Counted from the first letter of the stretch, positions 33,428 to 45,691 are shown. The stretch is 64,000 nt of DNA from Pseudomonas hormoni (GCF_018502625.1 NZ_CP075566.1:2547001-2611000), one strand, 5' to 3'. Translations and numbers: made by a program. Notes: generated by a model from the sequence alone, not told the origin.

Positions 33428-35509
33428 TCAACTTACCGCCAACTGCTCCGCGCGAAGAATATCCACCATGAATCGCTCAGCCGGCAGCGGATGCCCCAGC
33501 AGGTAACCCTGCAACGAGTCGCAACCGAGTTGAGTCAGGAAATCCTGCTGCACATCGGTTTCCACGCCTTCGGCGACGATGCGCAAACCCAGCGCCTGGC
33601 CAAGGGCGACGATGGCGGAAACAATGGCCGCGTCGTCGCTGTCTCGTTCCAGGTCGCGGACAAACCCCCGGTCGATCTTCAGTTCGTTGGCCGGCAAGCG
33701 CTTGAGGTACATCAAACTCGAATAGCCCGTGCCAAAATCATCAATCGACAGGTCGACACCCATCTCCGAGAGTTCGTTAAGCACCGTCATGCTCGCATCG
33801 GCGTCGCTCATGGCGGTGGTTTCGGTGATTTCCAGGGTCAGGCTGTTGGCCGGCAAATGATGCGTGGCCAACGCCTTGGCGACGCTTTGGACCAGGCCTG
33901 CGTGGCAGAACTGCAAGGCGGAGAGGTTCACCGCGATGCGCCAGTCGGTATAACCGAGCACGTACCATTCGCGCATTTGCCGGCAGGCTTCGTTGAGCAC
34001 CCAATCGCCGATCGGAATGATCAGCCCGGTCTTCTCCGCCAGTTCGATGAACTTGTCCGGCATCAGCATGCCCTGCGTCGGGTGCACCCAGCGCAACAAC
34101 GCCTCGGCGCCGACAGGTCGACCGTTGCTGGCGTCGAATTTTGGCTGGTAGTAGAGGCTGAATTGTTGCTGGTCCACTGCATTGCGCAGGTCTTGCAGCA
34201 ATTGCAGCTGTTTGCGCGCGTTGCTGTTCATCGAGGCGTCGAAGAAGCTGTAGCCGTTTTTACCGGCGCCTTTGGCGTGATACATCGCCGCGTCGGCATT
34301 CATCAGCAGTTCTTCGCAGGTATGGCCATTTCCCGGATAAAGGGCGATGCCGACACTGGCGGAGATCTGCAAATCATGTTCGGCGACACGGAACGAGCGC
34401 GCGATCAGCCCGACTTGTCGGGCCGCCAGATTCAGTGCGTCATGCTCATCGGCCAGTTGCACCAGCAGCACGAACTCATCGCCGCCAATCCGCGCCAGCG
34501 TGTCCTGGCTTCGCAAGTCCTCACGCAGGCGCAGTGCGACTTCACGCAGCAACTGGTCACCCATGTGATGACCGAATGCATCATTGACCGGCTTGAAACC
34601 GTCCAGATCGATGAACATCAAGGCAAAATAGCCACCTTGCTCCTGCACTCTGGACATGGCCTGGTCGATACGGTCAGCCAGTAATACCCGATTTGGCAGG
34701 CCGGTCAGGGTGTCGTGCAGCGCCAGTTGGGTGAGTTCGCGATTAGCCTCTGTCAGCGAGTGGGCCAGCTCGGCGGTGCGAGCCTCCAGGCGTGCATCGA
34801 GAATCGAGGTGAGCAAGGCAATGCTCAGCACCGCCATCGTGGTGATCAGCACCAGGCTGTCCAGGCCCTTCCCGTTCAATCCGCTGATCGCCGCACCACA
34901 AAAACTGCCGTCGGGAAAACGCGCAGCGGCCATGGCGGTGTAGTGCATGCCGACAATGGCAATGCCCATGATCACCGCCGCGCCGCCTCGAAACAGACTG
35001 ACGTAAGGCGTGTGCCGGCGCAGGCGGAAGGCGATCCATAACGCAGCGCCCGACGCGCCGACAGCGATAAGCAGAGAGGCGCCGAACAGTGTCGGGTCGT
35101 AATCGATACCCGGCTGCATGCGCATGGCGGCCATGCCGGTGTAGTGCATGGCGCTGATGCCCGCGCCCATCGCCAGCGCCCCGAACGCCAGTTGCCAGCC
35201 CGGCAGTTGTGGCTGGCTGACCAGCCACAGGGCAAAGCCGCAGGACAGAATCGCGGTCAGCAGCGACAGGGCCGTCAGTGTGACGTCGTAGCCGAGGTCA
35301 ATGGGCAGTTCAAACGCGAGCATGCCGATGAAATGCATCGACCACACGCCGATGCCCATCGCCAAAGCGCCGCCGGCAGTCCACAAATGCACCGCACGGC
35401 CTTTGGCCGTGGCAATGCGCCCGGTCATGTCGAGCGCGGTATAGGACGCGAGAATCGCCACAAAGAGCGAGATGACAACCAGCGTGGGGGAATAGCTACC
35501 GATGAGCAT
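33428..35509 (-). CDS. mucR: MHYT-GGDEF-EAL cyclic-di-GMP enzyme, MucR-like
   Basis: This 693-residue membrane protein has an N-terminal MHYT sensor of seven hydrophobic segments with three motif copies (SMHFIGM, AMHYTGM, GMHYTAM). A GGDEF domain (RIGGDEFVLL) and an EAL domain (GAEALLRW, DDFGTGYSSL) follow, both with intact catalytic motifs. It could make and degrade c-di-GMP. The domain order and size equal P. aeruginosa MucR, a regulator of alginate production; MHYT is proposed to sense a diatomic gas through a metal. The start at 35509 (MLIGSYSPT) matches the family; the frame is open to 35545. It is a single gene. Confidence 0.88.
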   Translation of the reverse strand: MLIGSYSPTLVVISLFVAILASYTALDMTGRIATAKGRAVHLWTAGGALAMGIGVWSMHFIGMLAFELPIDLGYDVTLTALSLLTAILSCGFALWLVSQPQLPGWQLAFGALAMGAGISAMHYTGMAAMRMQPGIDYDPTLFGASLLIAVGASGAALWIAFRLRRHTPYVSLFRGGAAVIMGIAIVGMHYTAMAAARFPDGSFCGAAISGLNGKGLDSLVLITTMAVLSIALLTSILDARLEARTAELAHSLTEANRELTQLALHDTLTGLPNRVLLADRIDQAMSRVQEQGGYFALMFIDLDGFKPVNDAFGHHMGDQLLREVALRLREDLRSQDTLARIGGDEFVLLVQLADEHDALNLAARQVGLIARSFRVAEHDLQISASVGIALYPGNGHTCEELLMNADAAMYHAKGAGKNGYSFFDASMNSNARKQLQLLQDLRNAVDQQQFSLYYQPKFDASNGRPVGAEALLRWVHPTQGMLMPDKFIELAEKTGLIIPIGDWVLNEACRQMREWYVLGYTDWRIAVNLSALQFCHAGLVQSVAKALATHHLPANSLTLEITETTAMSDADASMTVLNELSEMGVDLSIDDFGTGYSSLMYLKRLPANELKIDRGFVRDLERDSDDAAIVSAIVALGQALGLRIVAEGVETDVQQDFLTQLGCDSLQGYLLGHPLPAERFMVDILRAEQLAVS

Positions 35510-35686
35510 GGGACTTCTCGCGACGACCCGCCGTACTGCTTCCATTCTCGGGGGGCAAATCCGGCGATTGTACTGATTGCATGAAAGAACGCACTGACAA
35601 AATTAGCAAAGGGCCATCAACCCGATGAAACGCTTGTTTGATTACTGGTGATTCCTCTGGAACGATGTCCGTGGACACCCCTCGGT

Positions 35687-35782
35687 CCTGTAGGAGCCGA
35701 GCTTGCTCGCGAAGACGGATTCACATTCAACATCGATGTCGGCTGGTACACCGCTATCGCGAGCAAGCTCGGCTCCTACAGG
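35687..35782. repeat. REP palindrome pair, family A, covering the opmB stop codon
   Basis: Arms CCTGTAGGAGCCGAGCTTGC and its complement span from 35687 to 35782. The right end includes the stop codon (35776-35778) of the outer-membrane lipoprotein gene, so the repeat supplies the end of that gene. Confidence 0.9.
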
Positions 35783-37245
35783 TCGAGCTGGCCGTCCCAA
35801 CCGCCACCCAGCGCCGCAATCAACTGCACGCTGGCAATCAGTCGGCTCTGCAACAAGTCCAGCATGTTGCGTTCGTTGTTCAGCGCCGTGGCTTGCACCA
35901 CCACCACATCCAGATAAGCGATCAACCCGGCCTTGTACTGATTCTGGATCAGGCGCAAGGACTCACGCGCCGCGTCCAGGGCCTGTTGACGCACGGCAGA
36001 TTCGTTTTCCAGGACCTTGAGCTGGACCAGATAATTTTCCACCTCGCGGAAGCCGTCGAGCACGGTCTGGCGGTACTTGGCGACGGTTTCGTCGTAGGCT
36101 GCCTCGCTGCGGTCGACTTCGGCGGACCGCTGTCCGCCGTCAAACAAGGTCATCGCCAGTTGCGGGCCGACCGACCAGAAGCGGTTCGGCACGCTGATCC
36201 AGTTGGACGACGTGCTGCTGCTATAACCACCGTTCAGGCTCAGCGTCAGATCCGGGTAGTAAGCCGCCTTGGCCACGCCGATGTTGGCGTTGGCCGCCAT
36301 CACAGAACGTTCGGCGGAAGCAATGTCCGGGCGGCGCTCCAGTAATTGCGAAGGCAGGTTCAGTGGCACCTCAGGCAAGACCGGGATGTTCTGGGTTTCC
36401 GCGAGGCTGAACTCGGCCGGCGGCAGCCCGATCAAAACGGCGATGGCGTTCTCGAACTGGGCACGCTGCCAGATCAGATCGACCAGGTCAGCCTCGGTGC
36501 TCTTGAGCTGAGTGGTGGCCTGTGCCACCGCGTCCTTGCCGGAAACACCGGCGCGGTACTGGTTTTCGGTCATTTTCAGCGAACGCTGATAGGCCTCGAC
36601 CGTCGCTTGCAGCAGTCGTTTCTGCTCATCGATCACGCGCAACTGCAGGTAGTTCTGTACCAGTTCCGACTGCTGGCTCAGGCGCATCGCCGCCAGATCG
36701 GCAAAGCTCGCCTCGGCGTTGGCGGTGTCCGCCTCAAGACCTCGGCGCAGTTTGCCCCAGACATCGGCCTCCCAACTGACCCCCGCCTGTGCGGTATAGG
36801 TGTCGCGGATACCACTGGAGGAACTGGTCAGGCTCGAACTGCTGCTGCCGGTGCCCTGGCTGGAACGGTTTTTCCCGACGGTCAGGTCCACGGTCGGAAA
36901 AAACGCACCGCGAGCGCTGCGCACCAACGCCTGGGCCTGACGGTATTGGGCTTCGGACTGGGCAACCGTCTGGTTGGCACTGTTGAGTTTCTCGATCAGG
37001 CCGTTCAGTTGTTGATCGCCATACAATTCCCACCAGGCACCGCGGGCCAGGGAATCGCTTGGGTTGGCCTGACGCCAACCGGCCGCTTCCTTGTATTGCG
37101 CCGGCGCGGCAGCTTGCGGACGCTGGTAATCCGGGCCGATGGCGCAGGCACTGAGCAGCGCCACGCACAGCGACAGGCTCAACAAACGCGAGCCTCGGGC
37201 CGTAATCAGCGGCGCAGACAGTTTGATTAGCGAACGGTCAGTCAT
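35776..37245 (-). CDS. opmB: Outer-membrane efflux lipoprotein of the OprM/NodT family
   Basis: This 489-residue outer-membrane channel completes the RND pump encoded just upstream. The N-terminus has a lipobox (LLSACAIG, acylated Cys expected) followed by PDYQRP, typical of the family, and two long helical OEP repeats (SANQTVAQSEAQYRQAQALV; RVIDEQKRLLQ). ATG 37245 overlaps the muxC stop as ATGA; the frame open to 37500 lies inside muxC. Its stop codon falls in a REP arm. Order and relatedness fit OpmB of the MuxABC-OpmB system of P. aeruginosa. Confidence 0.9.
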   Translation of the reverse strand: MTDRSLIKLSAPLITARGSRLLSLSLCVALLSACAIGPDYQRPQAAAPAQYKEAAGWRQANPSDSLARGAWWELYGDQQLNGLIEKLNSANQTVAQSEAQYRQAQALVRSARGAFFPTVDLTVGKNRSSQGTGSSSSSLTSSSSGIRDTYTAQAGVSWEADVWGKLRRGLEADTANAEASFADLAAMRLSQQSELVQNYLQLRVIDEQKRLLQATVEAYQRSLKMTENQYRAGVSGKDAVAQATTQLKSTEADLVDLIWQRAQFENAIAVLIGLPPAEFSLAETQNIPVLPEVPLNLPSQLLERRPDIASAERSVMAANANIGVAKAAYYPDLTLSLNGGYSSSTSSNWISVPNRFWSVGPQLAMTLFDGGQRSAEVDRSEAAYDETVAKYRQTVLDGFREVENYLVQLKVLENESAVRQQALDAARESLRLIQNQYKAGLIAYLDVVVVQATALNNERNMLDLLQSRLIASVQLIAALGGGWDGQLDL

Positions 37246-40200
37246 AGCGGAGTTTCCAGAGCAGCATCGGTACGCACCCCACGCCAGTGGTTGAAGCGAT
37301 GGCGCAGTTTGTCGAGATAGAGGTAAACCACCGGGGTGGTGTAAAGGGTCAGCACCTGACTGAAAATCAGCCCGCCGATGATGGTCAAGCCCAGTGGTTG
37401 ACGCATTTCCGCACCCTCGGCACGGCTCAGCAGCAGCGGCAAGGCACCGAGGATCGCGGCCAGCGTGGTCATCAGAATCGGACGCAGACGTTGCAGGCAC
37501 GCGCTGCGAATCGACTCCAGCGGTTCCAGGCCCTGATGCCGTTCGAGTTGCAATGCGAGGTCGATCATCAGAATGGCGTTTTTCTTCACCACACCGATCA
37601 GCAAAAACAGCCCCAGCAACGAGATCAGGCTGAACTCACCGCCCAGCGCATAGATCGACAGCAACGCGCCGACCCCGGCCGACGGCAAGGTCGAGAGGAT
37701 CGTCAGTGGGTGAATATAGCTCTCATACAGCACGCCCAACACCAGATACACCGCCACCAGCGCGCCAAGAATCATCCACGGCTGGCTCTTCTGCGTCGCG
37801 GCGAAGGCGTCGGCAGTGCCGGCCATTTTCGCGATCACGTCTTCCGGCATGCCAAGTTTGGCAATCGCCCGCTCGATCGCAGCGGTACCCTGCTCCACCG
37901 TCACGCCTTCGGCCATGTCGAACGAAATGCTATCGGACGCAAACTGACCCTCGTGGCTGACACGTTCCTCTTGCAGGCTGTTTTCGTAATGGGCGATGGT
38001 CGACAGCGGAATTCGGGCACCGTCGGCAGTGATCACCTGCACCTGATTGAGGGTAATCGGGTCCTGGGAGTATTTCGGATTGACCTCCATCACCACCTGA
38101 TACTGGTTGAGGCTGTCGTAGATGGTCGAAATCTGTCGCTGGCTGTACGCGTTATTCAGGACGGCGGTGACCATGTCCATGTCGACGCCCAGGCGTTTGG
38201 CCTGATCCCGATCGACGATCAGCGTTACCTGCGGCGCACCGCGCCCTTCTCGGGCGTCTATTGCGGTCAGCTCCGGCAAGGCCTTGAGCGCAGCCACGAT
38301 TTTTGGATACCACTCGCGTAGCGCGCCAAGGTCGGCGCTTTGCAGGATGTAGGAATACTGTGAAGTGGTCTGCTCACGCCCACCACCGAACTGCAAGTCC
38401 TGATCCGCCATCAACATCAGCTGCACACCGGCGATTTTGGGCATTTCCTTGCGTAAACGCTCGATGACCTTTTGCGAGGAAATGCCCCGCTCATTGATCG
38501 GTTTCAACTTGATCAGGATAAAAGCGTTGTTGATGCCACTGGTTCCGCCGATAAACCCCGCGACGCTCTCCACCGCATCGTCTTTCAATACGGCGCGGCG
38601 CAGGATTTCCATTTTCGGCTGCATGATGTTGTAAGAAAGACCGTCATCACCGCGCACGAAACCCGACAGCTGGCCAGTATCCTGTTGCGGCATAAATGTC
38701 TTTGGAACAACAACATACAGCACAATATTCACGCCAATTGTCACGAAAAGACTGAGCAAGGTCAGGCGCCGGTGGCGCAGAACCCAGTCGAGGCTGGTGG
38801 CGTATTTGCCGACCATCCACTCGTTGGCACGCTGGCTCCAGCGTTGCAGGCGGTTTTCTTGACCTGGCATATGAGGCTTGAGCCAACGCGCGCACAGCAT
38901 GGGCGTCAGTGTCAGGGAAACCACCAGCGACACCACGATGGAGGCCGCTAGGGTGATGGAGAACTCGCGAAACAGGCTTTCAATGATCCCGCCCATGAAC
39001 AGGATCGACAGGAACACAGCAACCAGCGAAGCATTCATCGACAGCAGTGTGAAGCCGACTTCCTGCGCCCCAAGATAAGCGGCCTTCATCGGCGGCACGC
39101 CCTCGTCGATGTGCCGGGTGATGTTCTCGAGCACTACGATGGCATCGTCCACCACCAGCCCGGTGGCCAGGATCAACGCCATCAACGACAGGTTATTCAG
39201 GGAAAACCCGTACAGGTACATCACTGCGAAAGTGCCCACCAGCGACACCGGTACCGCGAGGGTGGGAATCAGCGAGGCGCGGAAGTTACCGAGAAACAGG
39301 AACACCACCAGAATCACCAGCGCCACGGCAATCAACAGGGTCATTTCCGCTTCGTGCAGGGTTGCCTTGATTACCGGCGAACGGTCCATGGCCAGGTTCA
39401 GTTTGACGCTGGCCGGCAATACCGCTTGCAATGCCGGCAATTGGGCCTTGATCTCGTTGACCGTCTCGATGATGTTGGCGCCGGCCTGACGGTTGATCAC
39501 CAGCAGCACCGCCGCATCGTCGTTGAAGAAGCCGCTGTTGTAGCGGTCTTCCACGCCGTCGCTGACCTTGGCCACATCCTTCAACCGCAGTGCCGCACCG
39601 CCGTTGTAGTGAATGATCAGCGACTCGTAATCCTTGGCTTTTTCCAGTTGATCGTTGGCCTGAACCTGCCACAAGCGCTGGCCGTCTTCGACCGACCCCT
39701 TGGGCCGGCGCACGTTGGCGTTGGCGATGGTATTACGCACATCGTCCAGCGCCACGCCGTACTGGTTGAGCGCCTGCGGTTCGAGTTCGATGCGCACCGC
39801 CGGCAGGGAGCTGCCGCCGATCTGCACTTCCCCCACGCCCTGCACCTGGGACAGGCTCTGGGACAGGATCGTCGAGGCCAAATCGTAGAGCTGGCCCTTC
39901 TCCAACACGTCCGAGGTCAGCGACAGCACCATGATCGGCGCTTGGGACGGGTTGACCTTCTTGTAGGTCGGCATGCTGCGCATCCCGCTTGGCAGCAGGT
40001 TACGGGAGGCATTGATCGCCGCTTGCACCTCCCGCGCGGCGCCGTTGATGTCGCGGTCGAGGTCGAATTGCAGAATCACCCGGGTCGAACCCTGGCTGGA
40101 GCGGCTGCTCATGGTGTTGACCCCGGCGATGGTGCCGAAGGAACGTTCGAGCGGTGTAGCCACGGTCGAGGCCATCACTTCGGGGCTCGCACCGGGAAGA

Positions 40201-40349
40201 CTCGCCTGGACCACGATCACCGGGAAGTCCATCTGCGGCAGAGGCGATACCGGCAACAGACCAAAGCTCACACCGCCCAGCAGCATGATCGCCAGGCTCA
40301 GCAACATGGTCGCGACCGGGCGCTTGATGAAAGGTCCGGAGAGGTTCAT
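37242..40349 (-). CDS. muxC: RND inner-membrane transporter subunit, MuxC/MdtC type
   Basis: This 1035-residue proton-driven efflux transporter begins [20 protein letters not shown], the cytoplasmic start plus first membrane helix. Helix 4 carries the proton-relay Asp pair ([12 protein letters not shown]). Two large periplasmic loops and twelve membrane segments are evident from the hydrophobic pattern. It pairs with the preceding subunit as a heteromultimer, as in MdtBC and MuxBC. It overlaps both neighbours by four bases (ATGA). Confidence 0.93.
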   Translation of the reverse strand: MNLSGPFIKRPVATMLLSLAIMLLGGVSFGLLPVSPLPQMDFPVIVVQASLPGASPEVMASTVATPLERSFGTIAGVNTMSSRSSQGSTRVILQFDLDRDINGAAREVQAAINASRNLLPSGMRSMPTYKKVNPSQAPIMVLSLTSDVLEKGQLYDLASTILSQSLSQVQGVGEVQIGGSSLPAVRIELEPQALNQYGVALDDVRNTIANANVRRPKGSVEDGQRLWQVQANDQLEKAKDYESLIIHYNGGAALRLKDVAKVSDGVEDRYNSGFFNDDAAVLLVINRQAGANIIETVNEIKAQLPALQAVLPASVKLNLAMDRSPVIKATLHEAEMTLLIAVALVILVVFLFLGNFRASLIPTLAVPVSLVGTFAVMYLYGFSLNNLSLMALILATGLVVDDAIVVLENITRHIDEGVPPMKAAYLGAQEVGFTLLSMNASLVAVFLSILFMGGIIESLFREFSITLAASIVVSLVVSLTLTPMLCARWLKPHMPGQENRLQRWSQRANEWMVGKYATSLDWVLRHRRLTLLSLFVTIGVNIVLYVVVPKTFMPQQDTGQLSGFVRGDDGLSYNIMQPKMEILRRAVLKDDAVESVAGFIGGTSGINNAFILIKLKPINERGISSQKVIERLRKEMPKIAGVQLMLMADQDLQFGGGREQTTSQYSYILQSADLGALREWYPKIVAALKALPELTAIDAREGRGAPQVTLIVDRDQAKRLGVDMDMVTAVLNNAYSQRQISTIYDSLNQYQVVMEVNPKYSQDPITLNQVQVITADGARIPLSTIAHYENSLQEERVSHEGQFASDSISFDMAEGVTVEQGTAAIERAIAKLGMPEDVIAKMAGTADAFAATQKSQPWMILGALVAVYLVLGVLYESYIHPLTILSTLPSAGVGALLSIYALGGEFSLISLLGLFLLIGVVKKNAILMIDLALQLERHQGLEPLESIRSACLQRLRPILMTTLAAILGALPLLLSRAEGAEMRQPLGLTIIGGLIFSQVLTLYTTPVVYLYLDKLRHRFNHWRGVRTDAALETPL

Positions 40350-43300
40350 GGCTGCTCAACCACTTCCGCGGATTCGGATTTGCGGCCCCAGCGCCGACCG
40401 AGGCGGTCGAAGTACAGGTAAATCACCGGGGTGGTGAACAGCGTCAGCACCTGGCTCACCAACAAACCACCCACCATCACCAGACCCAACGGTTGACGCA
40501 GTTCAGCACCGGAACCGGTGGCCAACATCAACGGCACCGCGCCAAACAGCGCCGCCAGCGTGGTCATCAGGATCGGCCGGAAACGCAGCAGTGCCGCCTG
40601 ATAGATCGCCGTTTCCGGGTCCATGCCCTGATTGCGCTCGGCGTCGAGGGCAAAGTCGATCATCATGATCGCGTTCTTCTTCACGATACCGATCAGCAGG
40701 ATGATGCCGATGATCGCGATCATCCCCAGGTCATTCCCGCTGAATAGCAACGCCAGCAAGGCGCCGACCGCCGCCGAAGGCAAGGTCGAGAGAATGGTGA
40801 TCGGATGGATGTAGCTCTCGTACAACACGCCGAGCACGATATACATGGTCACCACCGCCGCCAGAATCAGCAGCAACGTGCTCGACAGCGACGCCTGGAA
40901 CGCTTCGGCCGCGCCCTGGAACTGGGTCTGCACGCCAATCGGCATGCCGATGTCTTTCTGCACCTGTTCGATAATGTCCACCGCATGCCCCAGCGCCACG
41001 CCGGGCGCGAGGTTGAAGGACATCATCACCGCCGGGAACTGACCGATGTGCGTGATTGCCAACTGCGCCTGACGCTCCTCGATGTGCGCCAGGCTGGACA
41101 GGCGCACTTGCCCGCCATCGGTGGTCTTGACGTGTATCTGGTTCAACGCATCCGGGCCGATTTTCTCCCCGGACTGCGACTGCAGCACCACGCGGTATTG
41201 GCTGGCCTGGGTGTAGATGGTGGAAATCTGCCGCTGACCGAAGGCGTCATACAGCGCATCGGTAATATTCGACACCGACACACCGACCCGAGACGCCGCA
41301 TCGCGGTCGATCACCAGATAGACCTGCAAGCCTTTGTCCTGCAAATCGCTGGCAACATCGGTCAGCTCCGGCCGCTGGGCCAGCGCTTCGACCAGGCGAC
41401 CGCTCCACAGGCTGAGCAACTCGGAATCCGGCGACGACATGCTGAATTGGTACTGCGTACGGCTGACCCGGTCTTCGATGGTCAAGTCCTGAACCGGCTG
41501 CATGAACAGGCGAATGCCGACCAGCTTGTCCAGTTCTGGTTGCAGACGAGCAATCACTTCGGTGGCGCTCAAGTCACGATTGCTGTGGGATTTGAGGTTG
41601 ATCAACAGACGGCCGCTGTTCAACGTCGAGTTGTCGCCATCGACGCCGATGTAAGACGACAGGCTTTCCACCGCAGAATCCGCCAGGATCACCTTGGCCA
41701 GTTCCTGTTGCCGCTCACTCATCGCCGCAAAAGAAATCGACTGCGGCGCCTCGGAAATGCCCTGAATAACGCCAGTGTCTTGCACTGGAAAGAAGCCCTT
41801 GGGCACGACCATGTAAAGGAACACGGTCAACGCCAAAGTGCCGATCGCCACCAGCAGCGTCAGGGGTTGATGCTTGAGAACCCACTTTAACTTGCGACCG
41901 TAAGCCGCAATCATCCAATCAATTGTTGCGCCGCTGGCCCGGTAGAAACGGCCCTGTTCTTCTTCCTTGGGTTCACGCTTGAGCAGCCGCGCGCACATCA
42001 TCGGCGTCAGGGTCAACGACACCACCAGGGAAATCAGGATCGCCACGGCCAGGGTGATCGCAAACTCACGGAACAGTCGCCCCACCACGTCGGCCATGAA
42101 CAGCAACGGGATCAGTACCGCGATCAGCGACAGTGTCAGGGAAATCAGTGTGAAACCAATCTGTTTGGCGCCCTTGAGCGCCGCGTTCAGCGGGCTGTCG
42201 CCCTCCTCGATGAAACGGGAAATGTTCTCCAGCATGACGATCGCATCGTCCACCACGAAACCGGTGGCGATGGTCAGGGCCATCAGAGTCAGGTTGTTCA
42301 CCGAGAAGCCGGCGAGGTACATCACGCCGAAGGTGCCGATCAACGACAGCGGCACGGCCACCGAAGGAATGATCGTGGCACTGGCACGCCGCAGGAACAG
42401 GAACGTCACCATCACGACCAGCGCAATGGCAATCAGCAATTCGTGTTGCACGTCGGTGACGGACGCGCGAATGGTCTGGGTGCGGTCGGTCAGCACGGTG
42501 ACGTCGAGGCCGGCCGGCAGGTTGTCCGTGATACTCGGCAACAAGGCCTTGATCCGGTCGACCACTTCGATGACGTTGGCGCCGGGCTGGCGCTGGATGT
42601 TCAGCAGCACGGCCTGGTTTTCATTGGCCCAGGCGGCGAGACGATCGTTCTCGGCACCGTCGACGATTTCTGCCACGTCCTTGAGCCGCAGCGGCGCGCC
42701 GTTAGCGTAGGCCAGAATCAGATTGGCGTAATCCTTGGGCGACGTCAGTTGGTCGTTGGCATCGAGCATCGCGCCCCGGATCGGGCCGTCGAAGTTGCCT
42801 TTGGGCTGGTTGACGTTGGAGGCACCGATCAAGGTGCGCACGTCAGACAGGTTCAGCCCGTTGGCCGCGAGGGCTTCGGGGTTGACCTTGATCCGTACCG
42901 CCTGACGCTGGCCGCCGGCAATGCTGACCATGCCGACGCCGCTGATCTGGGCGATTTTCTGCGCCATGCGCGTATCGACCAGGTCATTGAGCTTGGGCAG
43001 CAGCATGGTCTTGGACGTGATGGCCAGGGTCAGCACCGGGGTGTCCGCCGGGTTGACCTTGTTGTACACCGGCGGCGCGGGCAGGTCCTTGGGCAGCAAA
43101 TTGGTGGCGGCGTTGATCGCGGCCTGCACTTGCTGCTCGGCAACGTCCATGTTGATGTCGAGGCTGAACCGCAGGGTCAGCACCGAAGCGCCACCGGAAC
43201 TGGTCGAGGCCATCTGGGTCAGGCCGGGCATCTGCCCGAACTGACGTTCGAGCGGCGCGGTCACGGCGCTGGTCATGACGTCCGGGCTGGCGCCGGGATA

Positions 43301-43450
43301 GAGGGTCATCACGCGAATGGTCGGGTAATCGACCTGAGGCAGGGCCGACACCGGCAGCAGCCGATAGGCGATCACACCGGCCAGAATAATGGCCAGCATG
43401 CTCAGGGTCGTGGCGACCGGGCGAAGGATGAACAGCCGCGAGATGTTCAT
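40346..43450 (-). CDS. muxB: RND inner-membrane transporter subunit, MuxB/MdtB type
   Basis: This 1034-residue RND subunit starts [20 protein letters not shown]. Helix 4 has the Asp pair ([13 protein letters not shown]), and the end contains [20 protein letters not shown]. It is the first of two different transporter subunits in tandem, a layout known for MdtABC and MuxABC, where both are needed. Four-base overlaps with muxA and muxC indicate tight coupling. In P. aeruginosa the pump handles novobiocin, aztreonam and macrolides; the substrates here are not shown by sequence. Confidence 0.93.
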   Translation of the reverse strand: MNISRLFILRPVATTLSMLAIILAGVIAYRLLPVSALPQVDYPTIRVMTLYPGASPDVMTSAVTAPLERQFGQMPGLTQMASTSSGGASVLTLRFSLDINMDVAEQQVQAAINAATNLLPKDLPAPPVYNKVNPADTPVLTLAITSKTMLLPKLNDLVDTRMAQKIAQISGVGMVSIAGGQRQAVRIKVNPEALAANGLNLSDVRTLIGASNVNQPKGNFDGPIRGAMLDANDQLTSPKDYANLILAYANGAPLRLKDVAEIVDGAENDRLAAWANENQAVLLNIQRQPGANVIEVVDRIKALLPSITDNLPAGLDVTVLTDRTQTIRASVTDVQHELLIAIALVVMVTFLFLRRASATIIPSVAVPLSLIGTFGVMYLAGFSVNNLTLMALTIATGFVVDDAIVMLENISRFIEEGDSPLNAALKGAKQIGFTLISLTLSLIAVLIPLLFMADVVGRLFREFAITLAVAILISLVVSLTLTPMMCARLLKREPKEEEQGRFYRASGATIDWMIAAYGRKLKWVLKHQPLTLLVAIGTLALTVFLYMVVPKGFFPVQDTGVIQGISEAPQSISFAAMSERQQELAKVILADSAVESLSSYIGVDGDNSTLNSGRLLINLKSHSNRDLSATEVIARLQPELDKLVGIRLFMQPVQDLTIEDRVSRTQYQFSMSSPDSELLSLWSGRLVEALAQRPELTDVASDLQDKGLQVYLVIDRDAASRVGVSVSNITDALYDAFGQRQISTIYTQASQYRVVLQSQSGEKIGPDALNQIHVKTTDGGQVRLSSLAHIEERQAQLAITHIGQFPAVMMSFNLAPGVALGHAVDIIEQVQKDIGMPIGVQTQFQGAAEAFQASLSSTLLLILAAVVTMYIVLGVLYESYIHPITILSTLPSAAVGALLALLFSGNDLGMIAIIGIILLIGIVKKNAIMMIDFALDAERNQGMDPETAIYQAALLRFRPILMTTLAALFGAVPLMLATGSGAELRQPLGLVMVGGLLVSQVLTLFTTPVIYLYFDRLGRRWGRKSESAEVVEQP

Positions 43451-44763
43451 GCGCCGCCCTTTTTGCCCTTGTCAGTCACTGTCGCGTCAGGCGCGGTGGC
43501 AGCCGACTTGCCTTGCAGATGCTCTGTCGGGGTCGTCGGCACATCCTTGCTGTCGTTGACCACTTCCACGTCGCTGCCTTCCTTCAGGCGGTCAGTGCCT
43601 TCCAGGACGACGCGATCGCCAGCAGCCAGGCCTTCGGTGATCACCGTGTTTTCGCCGTCGCTGGCGCCGACTTTCAACTGACGGATCGTGACTTTCTTGT
43701 CGCCATCCATCGCATAGACGAAGGTGCCATTGGTGCCGAACTGGATGGCTGCCGAGGGTGCGAGCACCACGTCTTTGAGGGTGTCGGCCAGCAGATGGAC
43801 GTTGACGAACTGATTGGGGAACAGCGCCTGATCACGGTTTTCGTAGCGCGCCTTGAATTTCAGGGTGCCGGTGGTGACGTCGATCTGGTTGTCGAGGCTC
43901 TGCAACACCCCGGTGGCTTGCATTTTGGTGTCACCACGGTCCCAGGCTTCGGCGGGCAGTTTGGCGCCGCTGCGATAGCGGGCCAGCACCACGTCGAGGC
44001 TGTTTTCCGGCAAGGTGAAGGCAACGCTGATCGGTTGGGTCTGGGTGATGATCGCCAGCGCCGTGGTGTCATTGGCGGCAACCAGGTTGCCGACGTCCAG
44101 CTGACGCAGGCCCACACGACCGGTAATCGGCGCACGGATCCTGGTGAATTCGAGATTTAGTTTGGCGTCGTTGACCGCCGCCTGATTGGTCTTGACCGTG
44201 CCCTGATATTGGCCCACCAGCGCTTCGGCGGTGTCCAGGGTTTGCTTGGCGATGCTGTCTTCGCGGTACAGGCCGCGATAACGTTCGACATCGACCTGGG
44301 CATTCTTCAGTTGCGCCTGATTCTGCAGCAAGGTGCCTTCGGCCTGCAGCAAGGCGTTCTGGTAAGGACGCGGGTCGATTTCCGCCAGCAAGTCACCGGC
44401 CTTGACCATCTGCCCTTCTTCGAACGACACCTTGATCAGCTCGCCGCCCACCCGGCTGCGCACATTGATGGTGTTCAACGCCGTCACGGTGCCCAGCGCC
44501 TTGTAATACAACGGGAAGTCACCCTTGACCGCAGGCGCCACGCGCACCGGTACCGGCCCGGTCGCCCCACCGAAACCCGGACGCATACCGCCCGAACGGC
44601 CAGTGTGCCCCGCCACGGCTTTTTGCCCTGCGCCTTCTTTTGGCGCAGCGCTGCCGGGCCAGAATTTCCAGCACAGGCCAGCGATGACCAACAGGACAAG
44701 CAGGCCGAACAGCCAGCGACGAGGACTACGGGAAGCGGAGGATTGCATTGAATGATCAACCAT
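43447..44763 (-). CDS. muxA: RND periplasmic adaptor, MuxA/MdtA type
   Basis: This 438-residue membrane-fusion protein bridges the RND pump and the outer-membrane channel. It has an N-terminal anchor ([19 protein letters not shown]), a lipoyl half ([20 protein letters not shown]), a helical hairpin, the second lipoyl half ([20 protein letters not shown]), a beta-barrel, and a Lys/Gly-rich C-terminal tail ([10 protein letters not shown]). It is the first gene of the operon muxA-muxB-muxC-opmB. An internal start at 44748 is also possible. The 130-base upstream region should hold the promoter. Confidence 0.92.
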   Translation of the reverse strand: MVDHSMQSSASRSPRRWLFGLLVLLVIAGLCWKFWPGSAAPKEGAGQKAVAGHTGRSGGMRPGFGGATGPVPVRVAPAVKGDFPLYYKALGTVTALNTINVRSRVGGELIKVSFEEGQMVKAGDLLAEIDPRPYQNALLQAEGTLLQNQAQLKNAQVDVERYRGLYREDSIAKQTLDTAEALVGQYQGTVKTNQAAVNDAKLNLEFTRIRAPITGRVGLRQLDVGNLVAANDTTALAIITQTQPISVAFTLPENSLDVVLARYRSGAKLPAEAWDRGDTKMQATGVLQSLDNQIDVTTGTLKFKARYENRDQALFPNQFVNVHLLADTLKDVVLAPSAAIQFGTNGTFVYAMDGDKKVTIRQLKVGASDGENTVITEGLAAGDRVVLEGTDRLKEGSDVEVVNDSKDVPTTPTEHLQGKSAATAPDATVTDKGKKGGA

Positions 44764-44896
44764 TGGGCGCGTGGGCTTCTTCTACGGGAGGCTGAACGAT
44801 AAGCACTGGCGGGTATTTAGCAAAGCGCCTTTACCGGCAATTTACCTTCGGCTTACGTAACAGGAGATTTATCTAAGACACTGAAGCACAAATGAA

Positions 44897-44922
44897 AACG
44901 GCCTGGACAGGGCCAGGCCGTT
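44897..44922 (-). terminator. Rho-independent terminator of tpx
   Basis: AACGGCCTGG and CCAGGCCGTT form a perfect 10-base-pair stem with a six-base loop. On the minus strand it is followed by TTTTCATTT and lies 20 bases after the tpx stop codon. Confidence 0.85.
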
Positions 44923-44941
44923 AACAATTGTAATGATTCGC

Positions 44942-45442
44942 TTATTTCAGAACAGCGAGTGCCGCTTCGTAGTTCGGCTCTTGACCGATTTCACTGACCA
45001 GCTCGCTGTGCAGCACGTTGTCGTTTTCGTCCAGGACCACGACGGCACGGGCAGTCAGGCCTTTGAGCGGGCCGTCGGCAATGGCCACACCGTAGTTCTC
45101 GATGAACTCGGCACCGCGCAGGGTCGACAGGTTTTGCACGTTTTCCAGGCCTTCGGCGCCGCAGAAACGGGCTTGGGCGAATGGCAGGTCAGCGGAGATG
45201 CACAACACGACGGTGTTGGCGACGTCATTGGCCTGGGCGTTGAACTTGCGCACCGACGTGGCGCAGGTCGGGGTGTCGACGCTTGGGAAGATGTTCAGCA
45301 CTTTGCGCTTGCCGGCGAAGTTCGCCAGGGTCACGTCGGACAGATTGCCGGCAACCAGGGAAAAGGCTGGAGCCTTGGAACCGGCTTGTGGCAGTTGGCC
45401 GTTGACTTGAACCGGGTTGCCTTTAAGAGTGACTTGAGCCAT
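44942..45442 (-). CDS. tpx: Thiol peroxidase Tpx
   Basis: This atypical 2-Cys peroxiredoxin reduces peroxides, especially alkyl hydroperoxides, using thioredoxin. It has 166 residues with the peroxidatic Cys60 in [15 protein letters not shown], the resolving Cys94 in ARFCGAEG and the catalytic Thr three residues before Cys60. The ATG at 45442 follows AAGGACTCCG; the longer frame to 45532 lacks a ribosome binding site. It is monocistronic, with a clear terminator. Confidence 0.95.
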   Translation of the reverse strand: MAQVTLKGNPVQVNGQLPQAGSKAPAFSLVAGNLSDVTLANFAGKRKVLNIFPSVDTPTCATSVRKFNAQANDVANTVVLCISADLPFAQARFCGAEGLENVQNLSTLRGAEFIENYGVAIADGPLKGLTARAVVVLDENDNVLHSELVSEIGQEPNYEAALAVLK

Positions 45443-45587
45443 GAACGGAGTCCTTCTGAACGTTGGTGTGGAGAATTTTGAAGAGGCCGAAGTTAACCAC
45501 GAAACGGGCCGACGACCTATGGGCGGATACAAATTGTGAAGTGTCGCCGCAATCGCTGGATATACGCGTTTCCCTGACCAATACCGA

Positions 45588-45684
45588 ACCCTGTGGGAGC
45601 GGGCTTGCCCGCGATAGCATTCTGGCAGTCACCGCAGTGTCGACTGTGCTGCCGTCATCGCGGGCAAGCCCGCTCCCACAGGGT
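45588..45684. repeat. REP palindrome pair, family A
   Basis: ACCCTGTGGGAGCGGGCTTG and its complement form the arms. It lies between tpx (start side) and the end of the SRPBCC gene, both on the minus strand. Confidence 0.9.
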
Positions 45685-45691
45685 CGTAGTA

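Noticed and set aside
34430..34470. Degenerate GGDEF suspected in the MHYT protein
   Set aside because: On reading, the motif is a plain GGDEF (RIGGDEFVLL) and the EAL motif is also intact.
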